Shown: positions 21,895-32,805, counted from the stretch's first letter. The stretch: DNA of 64,000 nt from Agapetus fuscipes (GCA_951799405.1 OX637332.1:11723001-11787000); one strand, 5' to 3'. The notes: generated from the letters alone by a model not told the origin. Numbers and translations are program-made.

Positions 21895-22020
21895 TGGGAT
21901 GTTTGAGCTGATAAAGCGTTGGCATTTAAATTAAAGTTTTTGAAACCAGCGCAAGTTTGAGCCCCTCCATGTCCTAGTGAAGCTGACCCTAGTTCAACAG
22001 ATGTCATTGGGTACTTTTTT
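21895..22020 (+). mobile_element. Diverged SINE-2 fragment
   Basis: GACCCTAGTTCAACAGATGT, then CATTGGGTA, matches the SINE-2 body just after its B box. The preceding GAGCTGATAAAGCG...GCGCAAGTTTGAGCCCC is a decayed head. Confidence 0.5.
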
Positions 22021-22027
22021 ATATTGA

Positions 22028-22358
22028 CCGGGGATCCGATCGATATCTTAGTTGTTAGAATGCTTGCACTCCATGCCGTGAGCTCGAATCCCACCGAGTA
22101 GGTAAGAAATAATTTCCCGTTTCTGTGTTTATTTCAAACCACAAAATAAAATACCAGCAAGGTTTACTCAGCCTTCACAAGACATAAGTGCCATCCCCTC
22201 CGAATCTGGGAACCTCGTCTTCAACAGAAGTGGTTGGCGTAAAGCCGGCCCCTTTACCTGTAAAAATAAATGGATTACACTCGCCACATGCGAAACCCTT
22301 CGGGGATAACGGAGCAAAAAGTTACACTGTATGTGTAGCTTCGTTGCAAGTTGCGTCA
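22028..22358 (+). mobile_element. SINE-1 copy, full length
   Basis: Head with GATATCTTAGTTGTTAGAATG (A box mutated) and GAGCTCGAATCCCACC (B box shortened). Body AAAATACCAGCAAGGTTTAC; 3' part CCCTTTACCTGTAAAAATAA and ACACTGTATGTGTAGCTTCG. It lies directly after a SINE-2 fragment. Confidence 0.82.
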
Positions 22359-22779
22359 GCAGAACAAACATTTCGAGCAAAGAACTGAAGGTTGGAGGAA
22401 TTAGAAAGGCTCCCTCATAATCATAACCAACCGTACGCCTCCAAACTTCTAATGCTTAAATAATAATTCATTAAAAAGAAAAATATATAACTTATGTTAT
22501 ACCTCGATTAAAATACCAATGATTTCACTTTAATTCACATAAGCTTTATTTGTTTAATACACGACCAGTTTCGGGGGAAGCAATACGTCCCATTTTATGT
22601 TATACCTGTTTCAGGACAGGCAAAAGTAAGCTGATGAATTCGTTTTTATAAAAAAAAAAAGCATTTGCAGTACTTCAGTGTTGTGTGTGATTTCATTCCC
22701 GTAGGGTAGGAAGAGGAACAGTCCTTCGTACTTATTAAGGAAGTGTTACATGAGGCTGACTTTAGTGTTATCGCGGTTT

Positions 22780-23200
22780 AATTAAATTGAAATTTGATTG
22801 TGGCGGCGGCACCGGCAATAATGTACGATTCTCCCATACAGAGCGGTTAGACGGAGAGAGAGAGAGGGTATCTCGACTTATACTGGCTAAATTAGAAACA
22901 CATGAACTGCAAAACCAGCTTAGATATTATACGGGTGGGTTGCTGGGTACCCCGACGTGGTGGTGCCAATTTGATTTGCATGCTTATTAAAGGCCACGGT
23001 CTGAATCAGAGACTGCAATGCTTATACTGTTATACAATTTGGTATTATCGTCATTAGCTGAACCCATTATTGCGGTGATTAAATTGTATGAGCGATTAAT
23101 TGGACTATTTGAAATTCTTGTTAATTAACTGAAAATAATCCTTGAGCTATCAATCGCCGTATCTTCTGTTGCATACTAAATTGTTGTAAATATTGAAACC
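22780..23200. other. Unique-looking sequence, candidate host non-coding element
   Basis: Not part of any family here. Contains GGCGGCGGCACCGGCAATAA, TTTGATTTGCATGCTTATTA and TTAATTAACTG-type homeodomain-like words. No coding potential was seen. Confidence 0.3.
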
Positions 23201-23207
23201 TTAAAGA

Positions 23208-23471
23208 TAAAAAAAACGCAACTAAGCTACACATATAGTGTAACTTCTTGCCTGCGTTATCCCCGAAGGGGTCGCATGTGGCGAATCGGGACCTGATTAT
23301 TTTTACAGGTAAGGGGGCCGGTCACACACCAACCACTTTGAGTTGATGTGGGGGTTTCCCAGCTCCCGGGGGGGCTGGTTCTCATTTTCTTGTGAAGGCT
23401 GATTAAACCTTGAGATCGAACCATTGCTCTCGGCATGGAATGCAAGCATTCTACCAATTGAGCTATCGACC
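23208..23471 (-). mobile_element. SINE-1 copy, minus strand
   Basis: Poly(T)-proximal end AACGCAACTAAGCTACACAT, then GGGGGCCGGTCACACACC, and the head at the right (CATTCTACCAATTGAGCTAT). About 40 bp around the B box is deleted. Confidence 0.82.
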
Positions 23472-23475
23472 TTTT

Positions 23476-23709
23476 TACGAGCTTGATCGTCGTCACTACA
23501 AAGCGCCAATTCTCAAGCAAGACCCAGTTGCTGTAGGGCTGGATGAACCTTTGGTGACCGGTCATTGGTAAAGGTTTTATGAATTTTTCAACCAAGCGAA
23601 GAGCAAATTTGAAAATATAAATGGTATATTTTTGTGCTCCGCCGGGAATCGAACCCACAACCTTCCCATTCTGAGTCCGGAGTGTTACCACTGAACTAGG
23701 GACCGGTCC
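23476..23709 (-). mobile_element. SINE-3 copy, minus strand, abutting SINE-1
   Basis: Body AAGCAAGACCCAGTTGCTGT, GAACCTTTGGTGACCGGTCA; head CCGCCGGGAATCGAACCC (B box) and CCACTGAACTAGGGACCGG (A-box region). The 3' LINE-like end is missing, since the SINE-1 head begins there. Confidence 0.85.
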
Positions 23710-24151
23710 GGAAAGGCAAAACTGAATATGTTATTTTATTAAATTATTATTGTTATTATTTTTTAATTTGTAACACATTTCTTTTCTTAAAATCTATCAT
23801 ATTTTTTATTACATTTTTGTTACGCTTTACCTCACCAAAAACAGACTAAGCTCTAGTGTGTGGTGAGGGACATATTAAGCTCACATGGGTTTCTCAGATA
23901 AATGCACATTTTTTCCTATTTACTACGAGAGAAAACACTAAGAAGTGTGAAAGTCGTGTAATTTAGAAGTTTGTCATGAGCGCTGCCTTAGATTTAGTTC
24001 ACTTACTATGAGAAGTTTCATCCAATAAATGGTTTTATCCAAGATTTCTCCAATGAGTGAATAAGCACTTATTCAGTTTTACCTTTAAAGTTGCGATATT
24101 TACTGTGATGTTGAAAATCCCAGGGCTTATTCTCACAGGAAAGTTTATATT

Positions 24152-24360
24152 GTCTATAATCTAAGTGGCAAAGATATATGAACATTTAAAAATCAAATAA
24201 AATGTATGCCCTCTCGCAGACATTTACAAATGTTGCATGTATACTTACAAATAAAAATTCAAATCTCAGATGAACATAAATCATTCAACTTTTGCCGACC
24301 TTACCTGAAACAGGAGTGAGATTGGCAAAGTAAACCATTTTTTACAGTATGAGTGATGAG
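24152..24360 (-). mobile_element. T270 copy, minus strand, head-to-head with an RTE copy
   Basis: TCTATAATCTAAGTGGCAAA at the left, AAACCATTTTTTACAGTATG at the right. Its 5' end meets the 5' end of the plus-strand RTE/T270 copy at about 24361. Confidence 0.78.
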
Positions 24361-24365
24361 TTTTA

Positions 24366-24930
24366 CAGTATGGATGTCGTGGAAAAGGAAGACCGAGAAA
24401 GGTATGGATGGACCAAATTTTCGAAATAGCGAGTGAATGGGATATTCAGAGTCATAATAAAAGGAGAGCTTGTATGAAAAACATTATGACTCTGGATGAA
24501 ATGAAAGAAGTATGCAAGGACAGGAAGAAGTGGCGGCTAATCTGCAATGCTGATTTTTAATGTTGGTTTATTGGCTTGCTACATTTTTTGCATAAGACAT
24601 TTTTTACTTTTTTTGTATAGATTTATTTTTAAGGTTTTGTTGTTTTCTTATACTTAAATGTTATTTATTACTCGTATTCCTTGACTTATAGGTTGGTATG
24701 AGGCTGACCACCCATACTGTAAAAAATGGTTCACTTTGCCAATGTCACCCCTGTTTCAGGGAATGTCGGCAAGAGTTGCAGGGCTTATGTTCATTTGAGG
24801 TTTGGATTTTATTTGTAAGTACACAATCAGCATTTGTAAGCGCGAACTACACGTGTTTGTTTGTGGGCATACATCTGAGAGCTTTGAATGAATATATCCT
24901 TGCAACTTAGATTATAGATTATAGATTATA
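24366..24930 (+). mobile_element. RTE-like LINE 3' end including its T270 UTR
   Basis: RT C-terminus (24372-24560), then 116 bp of AT-rich UTR, then T270 from TTCCTTGAC (24677) to the tail TAGATTATAGATTATAGATT (24930). This is the clearest case showing where T270 comes from. Confidence 0.85.
24372..24560 (+). pseudogene. C-terminal 62 codons of the RTE-like reverse transcriptase
   Basis: The frame GGA...TAA has no start codon because the copy is 5' truncated. It reads GCRGKGRPRKVWMDQIFE, IASEWDIQSHNKRRACMK, then LDEMKEVCKDRKKWRLICN and ends ADF. It is uninterrupted. It aligns well with 61851-62520, which ends GGTGHP instead, so the two belong to related but different subfamilies. No catalytic domain remains. 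Confidence 0.8.
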
Positions 24931-25247
24931 GTGGTGAGCCTCATACAACTTATAAATTGGTTAAATCTCCAAAATAAGTCAAAAGAGTATAAATATTATG
25001 AAGTAAGGGTATGTAAAATAAAGTTCTTTCTATAATTAATCACCTTACCGACGTCACTTTGACCCAAATTTGAGCTCATTAAAATATGCAAGTAATTCAG
25101 CTTAAAAAGTCATTTATCGCTGTAATTTCACACAAATGCATAGTTTAAAAGAATAATAGGTACATTTTGTACATTTCAAATTTATTATTTTACTAATGAT
25201 TGTTTGTTTTAGATAGTTAAATGTTATTAATTGTTTGTGTTATTTGA

Positions 25248-25472
25248 ATTATAGGTTGGTATGAGGCTGACCACCCATAAAGTTAAAAGATAGTTCACTA
25301 TGTCAATGTCACCCCTGTTTGAGGGAAGATCGGAAAAGTTGCAGAGCTTATGTTCACTTGAGATTGGGTTTTTTGTTGTAAGTTGTGTTGCAAGCGCGAA
25401 CTTATACTTATGGGAATGCATTTAAAATGAAACTTGTTATGTATCTTTGCAACTTAGATTATAGATTATAGA
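25248..25472 (+). mobile_element. T270 copy
   Basis: ATAGGTTGGTATGAGGCTGA at the start and TGCAACTTAGATTATAGATT at the end. A small internal deletion removes the ACATG.GGCAT segment. Confidence 0.82.
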
Positions 25473-25789
25473 ATATCTTATTTGTGTGTACTTGTGTAAG
25501 CATATATTTTATATTAAACAACATGCTATTTTTAGTTTCTTGGCGGGATATCGTCCCAACTTGATGCTATAAACTAAAAAAAAAGAGTATCGAGAATCCA
25601 TTTATTAATTTTCTATGGGTGACGCCATGTTGTCGAGGGATATTTTGAATGTTCGGAGTACATTAGTCGACAATAATTGATTTGATTTATGCCTATATCG
25701 GGACTTTGACTAAGTACTGATATAACCATTTATAAATAAATAAGTATTCCGTTCTTGGAAATCCGTGTAAAAAATGATAAATACAGGTA
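25473..25789. other. AT-rich sequence, nothing recognised
   Basis: No family or gene match. Confidence 0.35.
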
Positions 25790-26090
25790 GCTGAAAGAGT
25801 GTTTCATCGGCCAGGCTAAATATCGCTTATCGAGCATAACCGGCGCGGGCACGTACTCTCTTTTCCAGCAAAACCTTCGCGTGAGATATTCCATTAGGGG
25901 GCTGTATGGCTCGACTGGTGACAATAATAAAATTAACGTCGGCATAATCGATATCTGCCGGCACATATAACGAGATATGATATTTTACTGTTTCTGAATC
26001 GGCGGATAAACAGGGCCGGGATAAAGCTATCCCGTATTGTGTGCCAGCGCTTATGATATCGAAAGATTTCATTTATACAGAGGAGCGAAA
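25790..26090. other. Unique GC-richer block, candidate host element
   Basis: Words such as GAGCATAACCGGCGCGGGCA and GCCGGCACATATAACGAGAT set it apart from its flanks. Minus-strand ORFs of about 80 codons exist in two frames, but neither shows a recognisable domain. It is not repeated within the window. Confidence 0.3.
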
Positions 26091-26217
26091 AACCAAACGA
26101 AACCATTTTTATCGCTGACGCTAGAACTCTTTTTTCCCAGAAATACCGTAGGTACGTTAGTATCCATAATATTTTTTCACAACTTGAATGTATATTTCTA
26201 AAGAGGTTCTGTATCTA

Positions 26218-26340
26218 TACCTAATCTAAGTAACAAAGATTTATTTAAATTTTCTTTGACATTAAATTCATAGCCTACCTACAAGTAAACACGTGTTTGT
26301 GTTTACAAATTCTGCATGCACAACCTAAAAATAAAATCCA
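26218..26340 (-). mobile_element. T270 3' part, minus strand (left of an inverted pair)
   Basis: ACCTAATCTAAGTAACAAAG to ACAACCTAAAAATAAAATCC; the left half of an outward-tailed pair with 26386-26548. Confidence 0.65.
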
Positions 26341-26385
26341 AAAAAGGACAATTGGCTTATTTTTTTATCCCTTTGCCTCACTATT

Positions 26386-26548
26386 TCATTGACATTGGTA
26401 AAAAGCTGATTACCCATACTGTGAATAATGGTTCAATGGGCCAATATCCCCCATGTTTGAGGGAAACTCGGCAAAAGTTTCTGGGCTTATGTTCATTTTA
26501 GATTTGGGTCTTCATTTTGTAAGTTCACATGCAGTATTTACCTATTAT
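26386..26548 (+). mobile_element. T270 5' part, plus strand (right of an inverted pair)
   Basis: CTGATTACCCATACTGTGAA, GGGAAACTCGGCAAAAGTTT and TGTAAGTTCACATGCAG; the 3' end is lost. Confidence 0.65.
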
Positions 26549-26895
26549 TTCATTTATAGTTGGCCTCTGAAGATGGATGGATAGAGTCCGATGACGCTTA
26601 GGCAATATAACTCATAAAAAAGTGAAAATAAAACTACATAAACCTTAGAAAAAATATTTACATTTATTTTCGACTTAGCTTATAGAAGAGGGTATTAGAA
26701 AGAGGGTCTTGTATAATACTATACAGTGTTTCATGGAAGTCCAAGTTCTCGCAATCAATCAAACAACTAAAGCAAACATAATCGTTAATTAATAACATCT
26801 CAATAATTAACTCACCACACTCCGTTCAGCACCCACTACTCTACTACAGTAATATTACTAGCGATGCGCTTCTACGCTTGAGAACTAACGTCTCT

Positions 26896-27090
26896 TATCT
26901 ATAACCTCAGTTGCAAATATATATAAATATATCAGGGATAGAGATAGTATGTTTCCTCTTAAGCAGACACATACAGGTTTGCGCTTACAATTGCTGTATG
27001 TGAATTAACAACATAAAAACCTAAATCTCAAATTAACGTAAGTTCTGCAATTCTTACCGACCTTCCGGGTGAACCGGGATGGCTTGGCAA
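26896..27090 (-). mobile_element. Diverged T270, minus strand
   Basis: TCTATAACCTCAGTTGCAAA at the left; CGACCTTCCGGGTGAACCGG at the right. Microsatellite-like TA expansion near the tail. Confidence 0.6.
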
Positions 27091-27138
27091 ATATATATAT
27101 GAGGATAATTTATTTTATTTAAACATGATATAGAAATT

Positions 27139-27390
27139 CCTTGACTTATAGGTTGGTATGAGGCTGACCACCCATACTGTAAAAAATGGTTCACTTTGCC
27201 AATGTCACCCCTGTTTCAGGGAATGTCGGCAAGAGTTGCGGGGTTTATGTTCATTTGAGGTTTGGATTTTATTGTAAGTACACAATCAGCATTTGTAAGC
27301 GCGAACTACACTTGTTTGTTTGTGGGCATACATCTGAGAGCTTTTAATGAATATATCCTTGCAACTTAGATTAAAGATTATTATTATAGA
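27139..27390 (+). mobile_element. T270 copy, complete
   Basis: Begins precisely at TTCCTTGACTTATAGG and ends at TTAGATTAAAGATTATTATT. Its 3' tail meets the 3' tail of a minus-strand LINE-1 copy. Confidence 0.85.
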
Positions 27391-27962
27391 TAAAGAAGCG
27401 CTATTTTTAGTGTGTCACACTTCAAGGGCCTCTACATCACGAATGAGACACTGTATAAAGCGGGCTTTTAGTGCCCCGCTTTAAATGCCAACAGAATCTG
27501 AATTCCTCACTCAGGGTGGCAACCTGTTCCACCCCATTGGTCCCGCAATCCGGAAAATACGGTTTCCTAAATTAGTGCGTATTTGACGGCGAGGCTGCTT
27601 CAACCTGAATGCATCAATCCCTGTTGACCTCAGGATCCACTCCCTCACACTCAACTCAACGGTGGAAACCTTGTCTGCCTGATATAATGGAGCCATACTA
27701 TTAAGGGCTTTAAATGCCACCAAAGACACACGATAGACCATCCTTTCAAGAAAAGGAAGCTATTTCGAAGGAATTGATGAAACGGCGGAGTGATGCGAGA
27801 AAATTTGGACACCCCGAAGATCAGTCTAGGTGCCGCCTTTAAAACACTGAAATCCTTCAGTTGTTTCTTTGGCTGGCCAAATAAACAACTATCATGGCCT
27901 ACCATGGAGAGAGGTACAACATTCTCCAAGAGGTGATCGCGCCTGGATGTGGCCAACCACAT
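27391..27962 (-). pseudogene. Old LINE-1 copy, minus strand, with internal deletion and frameshift
   Basis: From right to left the translation gives MWLATSRRDHLLENVVPLS (LINE-1: LWAATSRRDHLLVNRVPLS). About 70 codons are then missing, followed by LFGQPKKQLKDFSVLKAAPR and ITPPFHQF. After a frameshift come KALNSMAPLYQAD and LKQPRRQIRTNLGNRIFRIA with WNRLPP and a stop. The 3' end keeps CTTGAAGTGTGACACAC. Same family as the large LINE-1 but much older. Confidence 0.82.
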
Positions 27963-28783
27963 TACAGACGTACAAACTTATGAATTTTATAACTGCTCGT
28001 CGACGTTTGTATATCAAAATCATTTCTGTTTTATTCACACACAGCAATCCTTTGCTCAGCCGCCATTTTACGGAAATTTTCCGTACAAATAAGGAAATAT
28101 TAATAATGTATAGAACACCTGCAAATTACGTCTTGTGAATAACCCTGTTTTTATAAATAAATAAAATATTTCTTTGATTTCAATTAAAAATGGTAAATGT
28201 CATTTAAAACCTGCATATAATATCACTTGTATTATAGTAATGAGCGAGCTCGTATGTCGACCTATTTTTGGCAACACCACCTCTGCTCCAGTCAAATGCC
28301 CGAAAAACACACTCGAATCAGAATAAATTTCAAATTCCCGGAACGAATTATGGCACGATTCGGAACTTTCTGCATGCTTAATGCATTTAATTTTATGAAG
28401 AAATTATCGTTGGCGCTCACTGCCGGTAAACTTTCCATACGGACTCTCTCTGTGAGATTATAATATTCTCTGCGTCAATATACATTAGTATACTGCATAT
28501 TGACCCCAAACACATACTTCATTTACCCCAAAATGCATAAGTTTTGAAGCTTGAAGTGCACAAACAAAGCAATGTCGTTTTCAGTTTTTTTTTCTTCTCC
28601 TTAAAAAGATTCACATAATGCATTTTTGTTCATTCTTACAAAGCTCAAGAGCTGTTTTTTTTTTTAACTTTGACGATACGTCCCTAGCAGATCTGTGATT
28701 GTCTAGGTTCGTATATATTTTTTTATTTCTCGGTGAAGCCATGGTTCTCCACCCAATTCATATGTTACGAATTCAATTCTATA
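27963..28783. other. Mostly unique; candidate host element at 28220-28470
   Basis: 28220-28470 contains GAATTATGGCACGATTCGGA and GGCGCTCACTGCCGG and matches no repeat family here. A 78-codon ORF there has no recognised domain. Confidence 0.3.
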
Positions 28784-29742
28784 CAGGGTGTCTGGTAATT
28801 AGACCTACTCCTTGAAAGGCGTTATACTAGGGTCTATTTGCAACATTTTTGACCCAGTTAACTAGGGGTCGAAAATCACTCATTTTCGAGTTATTTCAAT
28901 TTTTAGGTTTTTTTGAAAATTGACCATTTTTCGAACTAAAACTTATGATTGTGAAAAATGTTCTTAACTTTTTGCATCAAATGAGTGTTTTTCTTATGCC
29001 CGCTTTCCACTGCGAGCGGAGCGGACTCCGTACGGACACCGCTCGACTAGCAACAGTGGAAAGCGGGCATTATAGCTGATAAATGAAAAACTACTGAAAA
29101 CTAATATTCATGTGAAAAAATCCTAAAACCTTCAAAATAAAAGGTTTTCAATCCCAGTTTTCTATCCCATTTAAGCTTATTATAGCTTATTTAACAGTTA
29201 TTTTAAGAGTTTACTTATTTTCTCCAGACCAATATCTTTTTTATTAAAATTCACATTTCCCCTTTTGCGTGTTTAAAAAAGGTTTTTTTTTGCAAATTTG
29301 TTGTAAAAGTTCCAACACTTGCACTATTTTTGAAAGATTATGAGTTGAGAAAGTTATTTCTGCAGTTTGTACGCCAAGTGTGTTATCATTTTTTTGAGTT
29401 ATCCTCCTTGGATTGAAAAAATTATAAAGAAACAAAAAAAAAATGGGATTGAAAACATTTTATTTTGGAGGTTTTGGGATTTTTTCACATGAATATTAGT
29501 TTTTAGTAGTTTTTCATTTATCAGCTATAAGAAAAACACTTATTTGTTGCAAAAAGTAAAGAACATTTTTCACAATCATAAGTTTTAGTTCGAAAAATGG
29601 TCAATTTTCAAAAAAAAACCTAAAAATTTAAATACCTCGAAAATGAGTGATTTTCGACCCCTAGTTAACTGGGTCAAAAATGTTGCAAATAGACCCTAGT
29701 ATAACCCCTTTCAAGGGATAGGTCGAATTACCAGTCACCCTG
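28784..29742. mobile_element. Long-TIR non-autonomous DNA element (CAGGGTGTCTGGTAATT)
   Basis: The left arm (28784 to about 29160) and right arm (about 29440-29742) are reverse complements with few differences (CAGGGTGTCTGGTAATTAGA against its inverse near the right end). The middle ~270 bp is AT-rich. TA lies just outside the left end and close to the right end, suggesting a TA-targeting element. No transposase is encoded. Confidence 0.8.
28997..29069. mobile_element. 73 bp MITE nested in the left arm, TTA duplication
   Basis: Terminal inverted repeats of 16 bp (TGCCCGCTTTCCACTG). TTA is duplicated on both sides (28994-28996 and 29070-29072). The intact right arm of the host element reads straight through the corresponding site, so the empty-site sequence is visible in the same element. 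A 3 bp TTA duplication fits PIF/Harbinger-type MITEs. Confidence 0.85.
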
Positions 29743-30229
29743 GATACTCGTAAAGCCATATTTATTTATTTTGGATAATTTAGTTCTTCTTCTTCCTGTG
29801 TATCATCAGTGAAGATTGACGATCATTATAGAGATTTACACCATCGCGGATAAGAGGAATCTTGAGTTCTTGCCAAGCCCCTGTCTCAGGCTCTTCAACC
29901 AAGAGTTTCCTCTTCGACCAGGAGCTCATCTCCCTTCAATTCTTTCCTATGTATGTATGATGAGATCCAGTATGAATTCTTCTCATTTCTCAATATTCTA
30001 CTGAAATAAAGCAGTTGTTGCCTTTTGATGGACATCAGAAGTTTGGCTCTGGTATTCATATTGATTTAGTCAGAGATGCGTAATTAATCAATTCTTCTCA
30101 TAGATCAAACATTAGTAATAAAGGGCTTTGCAGATAAGAATTTCACGTACAATCTTGCCGTCTCTTTGCTTGTTTTATTACCAAGTGATGCTTTTTTTGT
30201 ACCGAGACCTCGTCACTCGGGTGTTTACG
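29743..30229. other. Unassigned sequence
   Basis: No family or gene could be supported. Confidence 0.35.
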
Positions 30230-30470
30230 AAATCTAAAATTTAATTACAAAGAATAATGCCCCAGAGCGGCGCTATTTTTCGCGCATAATTAATTACCAG
30301 CTGTGAGTAATTTTGTAGCGGGCTGCGATCAGATAGCCCCGGCCGTGTAAATCTTCCGTGCTGGGCCGGCGAGCGTAGCTAATCCAGCTATCTGAGCCAG
30401 ACAACCCGGGTGCGCCTGCCGATTTATCGCCGCCGTTTCTTCAAGAGAGGCGTCTGGGCAGCGAATTTCC
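30230..30470. other. GC-rich unique block, candidate regulatory element
   Basis: Contains GCGCATAATTAATTACCAGC (homeodomain-like TAATTA next to CAGCTG), TAGCCCCGGCCGTGTAAATC and GCTGGGCCGGCGAGCG. Not repeated in the window and not convincingly coding. Regulatory function is inference. Confidence 0.3.
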
Positions 30471-30605
30471 GTAAAACATACTTTACGCGTGCATACAAAA
30501 CCCCTTTTTTGTATAATGTGAAACATTGCAATGCCATGAGACAATGAATACAAACTGTATTTATACTGCAACGCTCTCGTAAGTTTTATAAAAGTAGTTA
30601 GCAGT

Positions 30606-30838
30606 TGACCGCTAGTGGTAAAGTCTTTGGACTTGTAAATGGAAGGTTGTGGTTTCGAAACCTGACGGAGCATAAAAAAAATACCGTTTATATGTTCAAA
30701 TATTCTCTTCGCTGGTTGTACAAATCATTTATATTTATCAAAGACCGGTCACTAAAGGTCCGTCCAGCCTTACAGCAACTGGGTCTTGCTTGAGAATTGA
30801 CGCTTTCTACGGCAACGACTAAGCTCGGAGAGGGAATC
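30606..30838 (+). mobile_element. SINE-3 copy lacking its 3' end
   Basis: Head TTGACCGCTAGTGGTAAAGT and GTGGTTTCGAAACCTGACGG (A and B boxes), body CAAAGACCGGTCACTAAAGG and GGGTCTTGCTTGAGAATTGA. It stops at GCTCGGAGAGGG, where a truncated LINE-2 begins immediately. Confidence 0.82.
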
Positions 30839-32335
30839 TAGCACTGATAGCATTGTTAGACATGAGTGCAGCCTTCAATACCGTTGACCACAGCATACTC
30901 CTTGAAAAAATGAATATCTAATCTTATCTAATCTAATCTAATCTAATCTAAGTTGCAAAGATATGTTACATTGGAGATTCACATTACATGCATTCTCACA
31001 ACCAGACATGTACAAGTTTGCGCTTGCACATGCCTCATGTGAGCCTACAACATAAAAATCAAATCTCAAATGGACATACACCCTGCAAATCTTGCCGTCC
31101 TTCCCTGTAACAGGGGTGACATTGGCAAAGTGAACCATTTTTACAGCATGGGTGGTCAGCCGCATACCAACCTATAAGTCAAGGAACATTAGTCTAGTAA
31201 TAGGCGGAAAAGCTTTGGAATGGATTGTTTCATACCTGCAAGACAGAACCCAAACTGTTGGAAAGGATCAATTTGTTTCATCTCCAACAACATTGGATAC
31301 TGGAGTTTCACAGGGCTCCGTCTTGGGACTGCTGTTTTTTATAATGTATATCAGGGAACTGGATTGCACAAAAGTGGGGTGTTGGAATGCATATTTATGC
31401 GGATGATTGCCAAATATATGCGCACTGCAGACCAGAGGATACCACGGAAATGCTAAACAAAGTGAGGAATTGCATAGAAGATAATATATGGTTGTGGATG
31501 TCTACGCATCGGTTGATGCTAAACCAAGAAAAAACTGAAGTAATGTGGATTACTTCTCCAAAGAGAGCACACATTATCGATAGACAACAACACCCCTATA
31601 AAATTGTCTAATGTTGACATTTTGCCTTCTTCTTGTATCAAACTCCTAGGAGTTCACCTAGACAGTTGTCTGACTATGAAAGTTCAAATAAGTAAGACCG
31701 TTAGTTCGAGTTTCTACGGATTACAGCAAATCAAGCTTGTCAATAACTGTCTACCAATGGAAGCAAGGAAAGCTTTAGTAAATGCATTTGTGGTATCTAA
31801 AATAGACTACTGCAATAGCTTATATGCAGGCCAACCAAAATGTCAATTGAATAGGTTACAATTGGTTGTCAATGCGTGCGCTCGCATGATTTCTGGTCAG
31901 TCGAAATTTACACACATTACTCCTCTTCTCCAGAAGCTTCACTGGCTCTGTATACTGGAGCGCATCGAGGTCCACATCGATGGTCCACAAAGCTTTATTT
32001 GGAAAAACACCCAAATATCTCGCTGATTTAATCAAACCAGTCACCCTCGGCAAAAAAAAGCCTAACACTGCGCTCGGCTGAGACTAGAGCCAAATCAAGG
32101 ATTGAAGAACCTATAAGAAGAGTTAACACAATGTTTGGAGAGCGGGCATTTGGAGTTGCTGGCCCTCTGGCTTGGAACCACCTGCCACATGTGAGAGAGC
32201 TAGAGAACCATGGAAAGTTCCGGAACGCACTGAAGACAAGCCAATTTCTGGCATCGTTTGCACCAGCGCCCTTGGAGTGACTACATCACGAAACGGCGCT
32301 ATAAAGAAATCATCAACTCATCATCATCATCATCG
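30839..32335 (+). pseudogene. LINE-2: CR1/L2-like reverse transcriptase, truncated and interrupted
   Basis: A 5'-truncated copy starting inside the reverse-transcriptase domain. Motif A reads ALIALLDMSAAFNTVDHS (Asp replaced by Asn in the second acidic position of the SAAFD pattern). The frame is split by a T270 copy (30918-31187). It continues with IGGKALEWIVSYLQDRTQT, motif B VSQGSVLG, motif C YADD (31387-31400) and LNQEKTEVMW. Then come SCIKLLGVHLDS, KIDYCNSLYAGQPK, ITPLLQKLHWL and the C-terminal FGERAFGVAGPLAWNHLP. Several frameshifts make it non-functional. The 3' end carries AAACGGCGCT and a (TCA)n tail. It is a relative of LINE-1, not the same family. Confidence 0.85.
30918..31187 (-). 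mobile_element. T270 copy inserted in LINE-2, minus strand
   Basis: Starts with TAATCTAATCT repeats and ends at AAGGAA. The reading frame of LINE-2 motif-A region (SILLEKMNI) resumes on the other side (SLVIGGKALEW), so the site is a clean insertion into older LINE-2 DNA. Confidence 0.88.
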
Positions 32336-32805
32336 GAATCCGTTTGCTTAGCACACATTTCTAATAATTATTTTGCTCAATGTAGTTACCTAAGCCTTTT
32401 CAAAATATTTATTTCAATATGAATTATTACTTTTTCTTAACCACATGCTCCAATAGAGAGTAATGACTTGCTGTGATGGAAAAGCTTTGAAAATATGACA
32501 AATTGTTCATATTATAACATCCAAAGAAAAAACGTAACTTGCATGTCAAATGACGGAGAAATCTCAAATCGTGATGGATGGTTGTCGTGCCAATAAACTT
32601 TCTGAAATATAACCTTTCGATCGATAAATAACTAAATGTCAACTGTGGCAATCAATCAGTTAAAAATAGCGCTTGAATTTGGTAAATCATTCGTAAATAA
32701 TGGATGCCAAAAGGTAAAAAAAAGGATTTCATATGCATTGAAACTGTTTTTTACCTGCAATGTACCTATGAAGATAATAAACATTGAATTTGTTCGAAAA
32801 AATCT
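32336..32805. other. AT-rich sequence, nothing recognised
   Basis: ORFs of 74 and 94 codons overlap here on opposite strands without any recognisable domain. Confidence 0.35.

Noticed and set aside
23257..23691. 144-codon minus-strand ORF
   Set aside because: Crosses the boundary of a SINE-1 and a SINE-3; the translation is repeat sequence.
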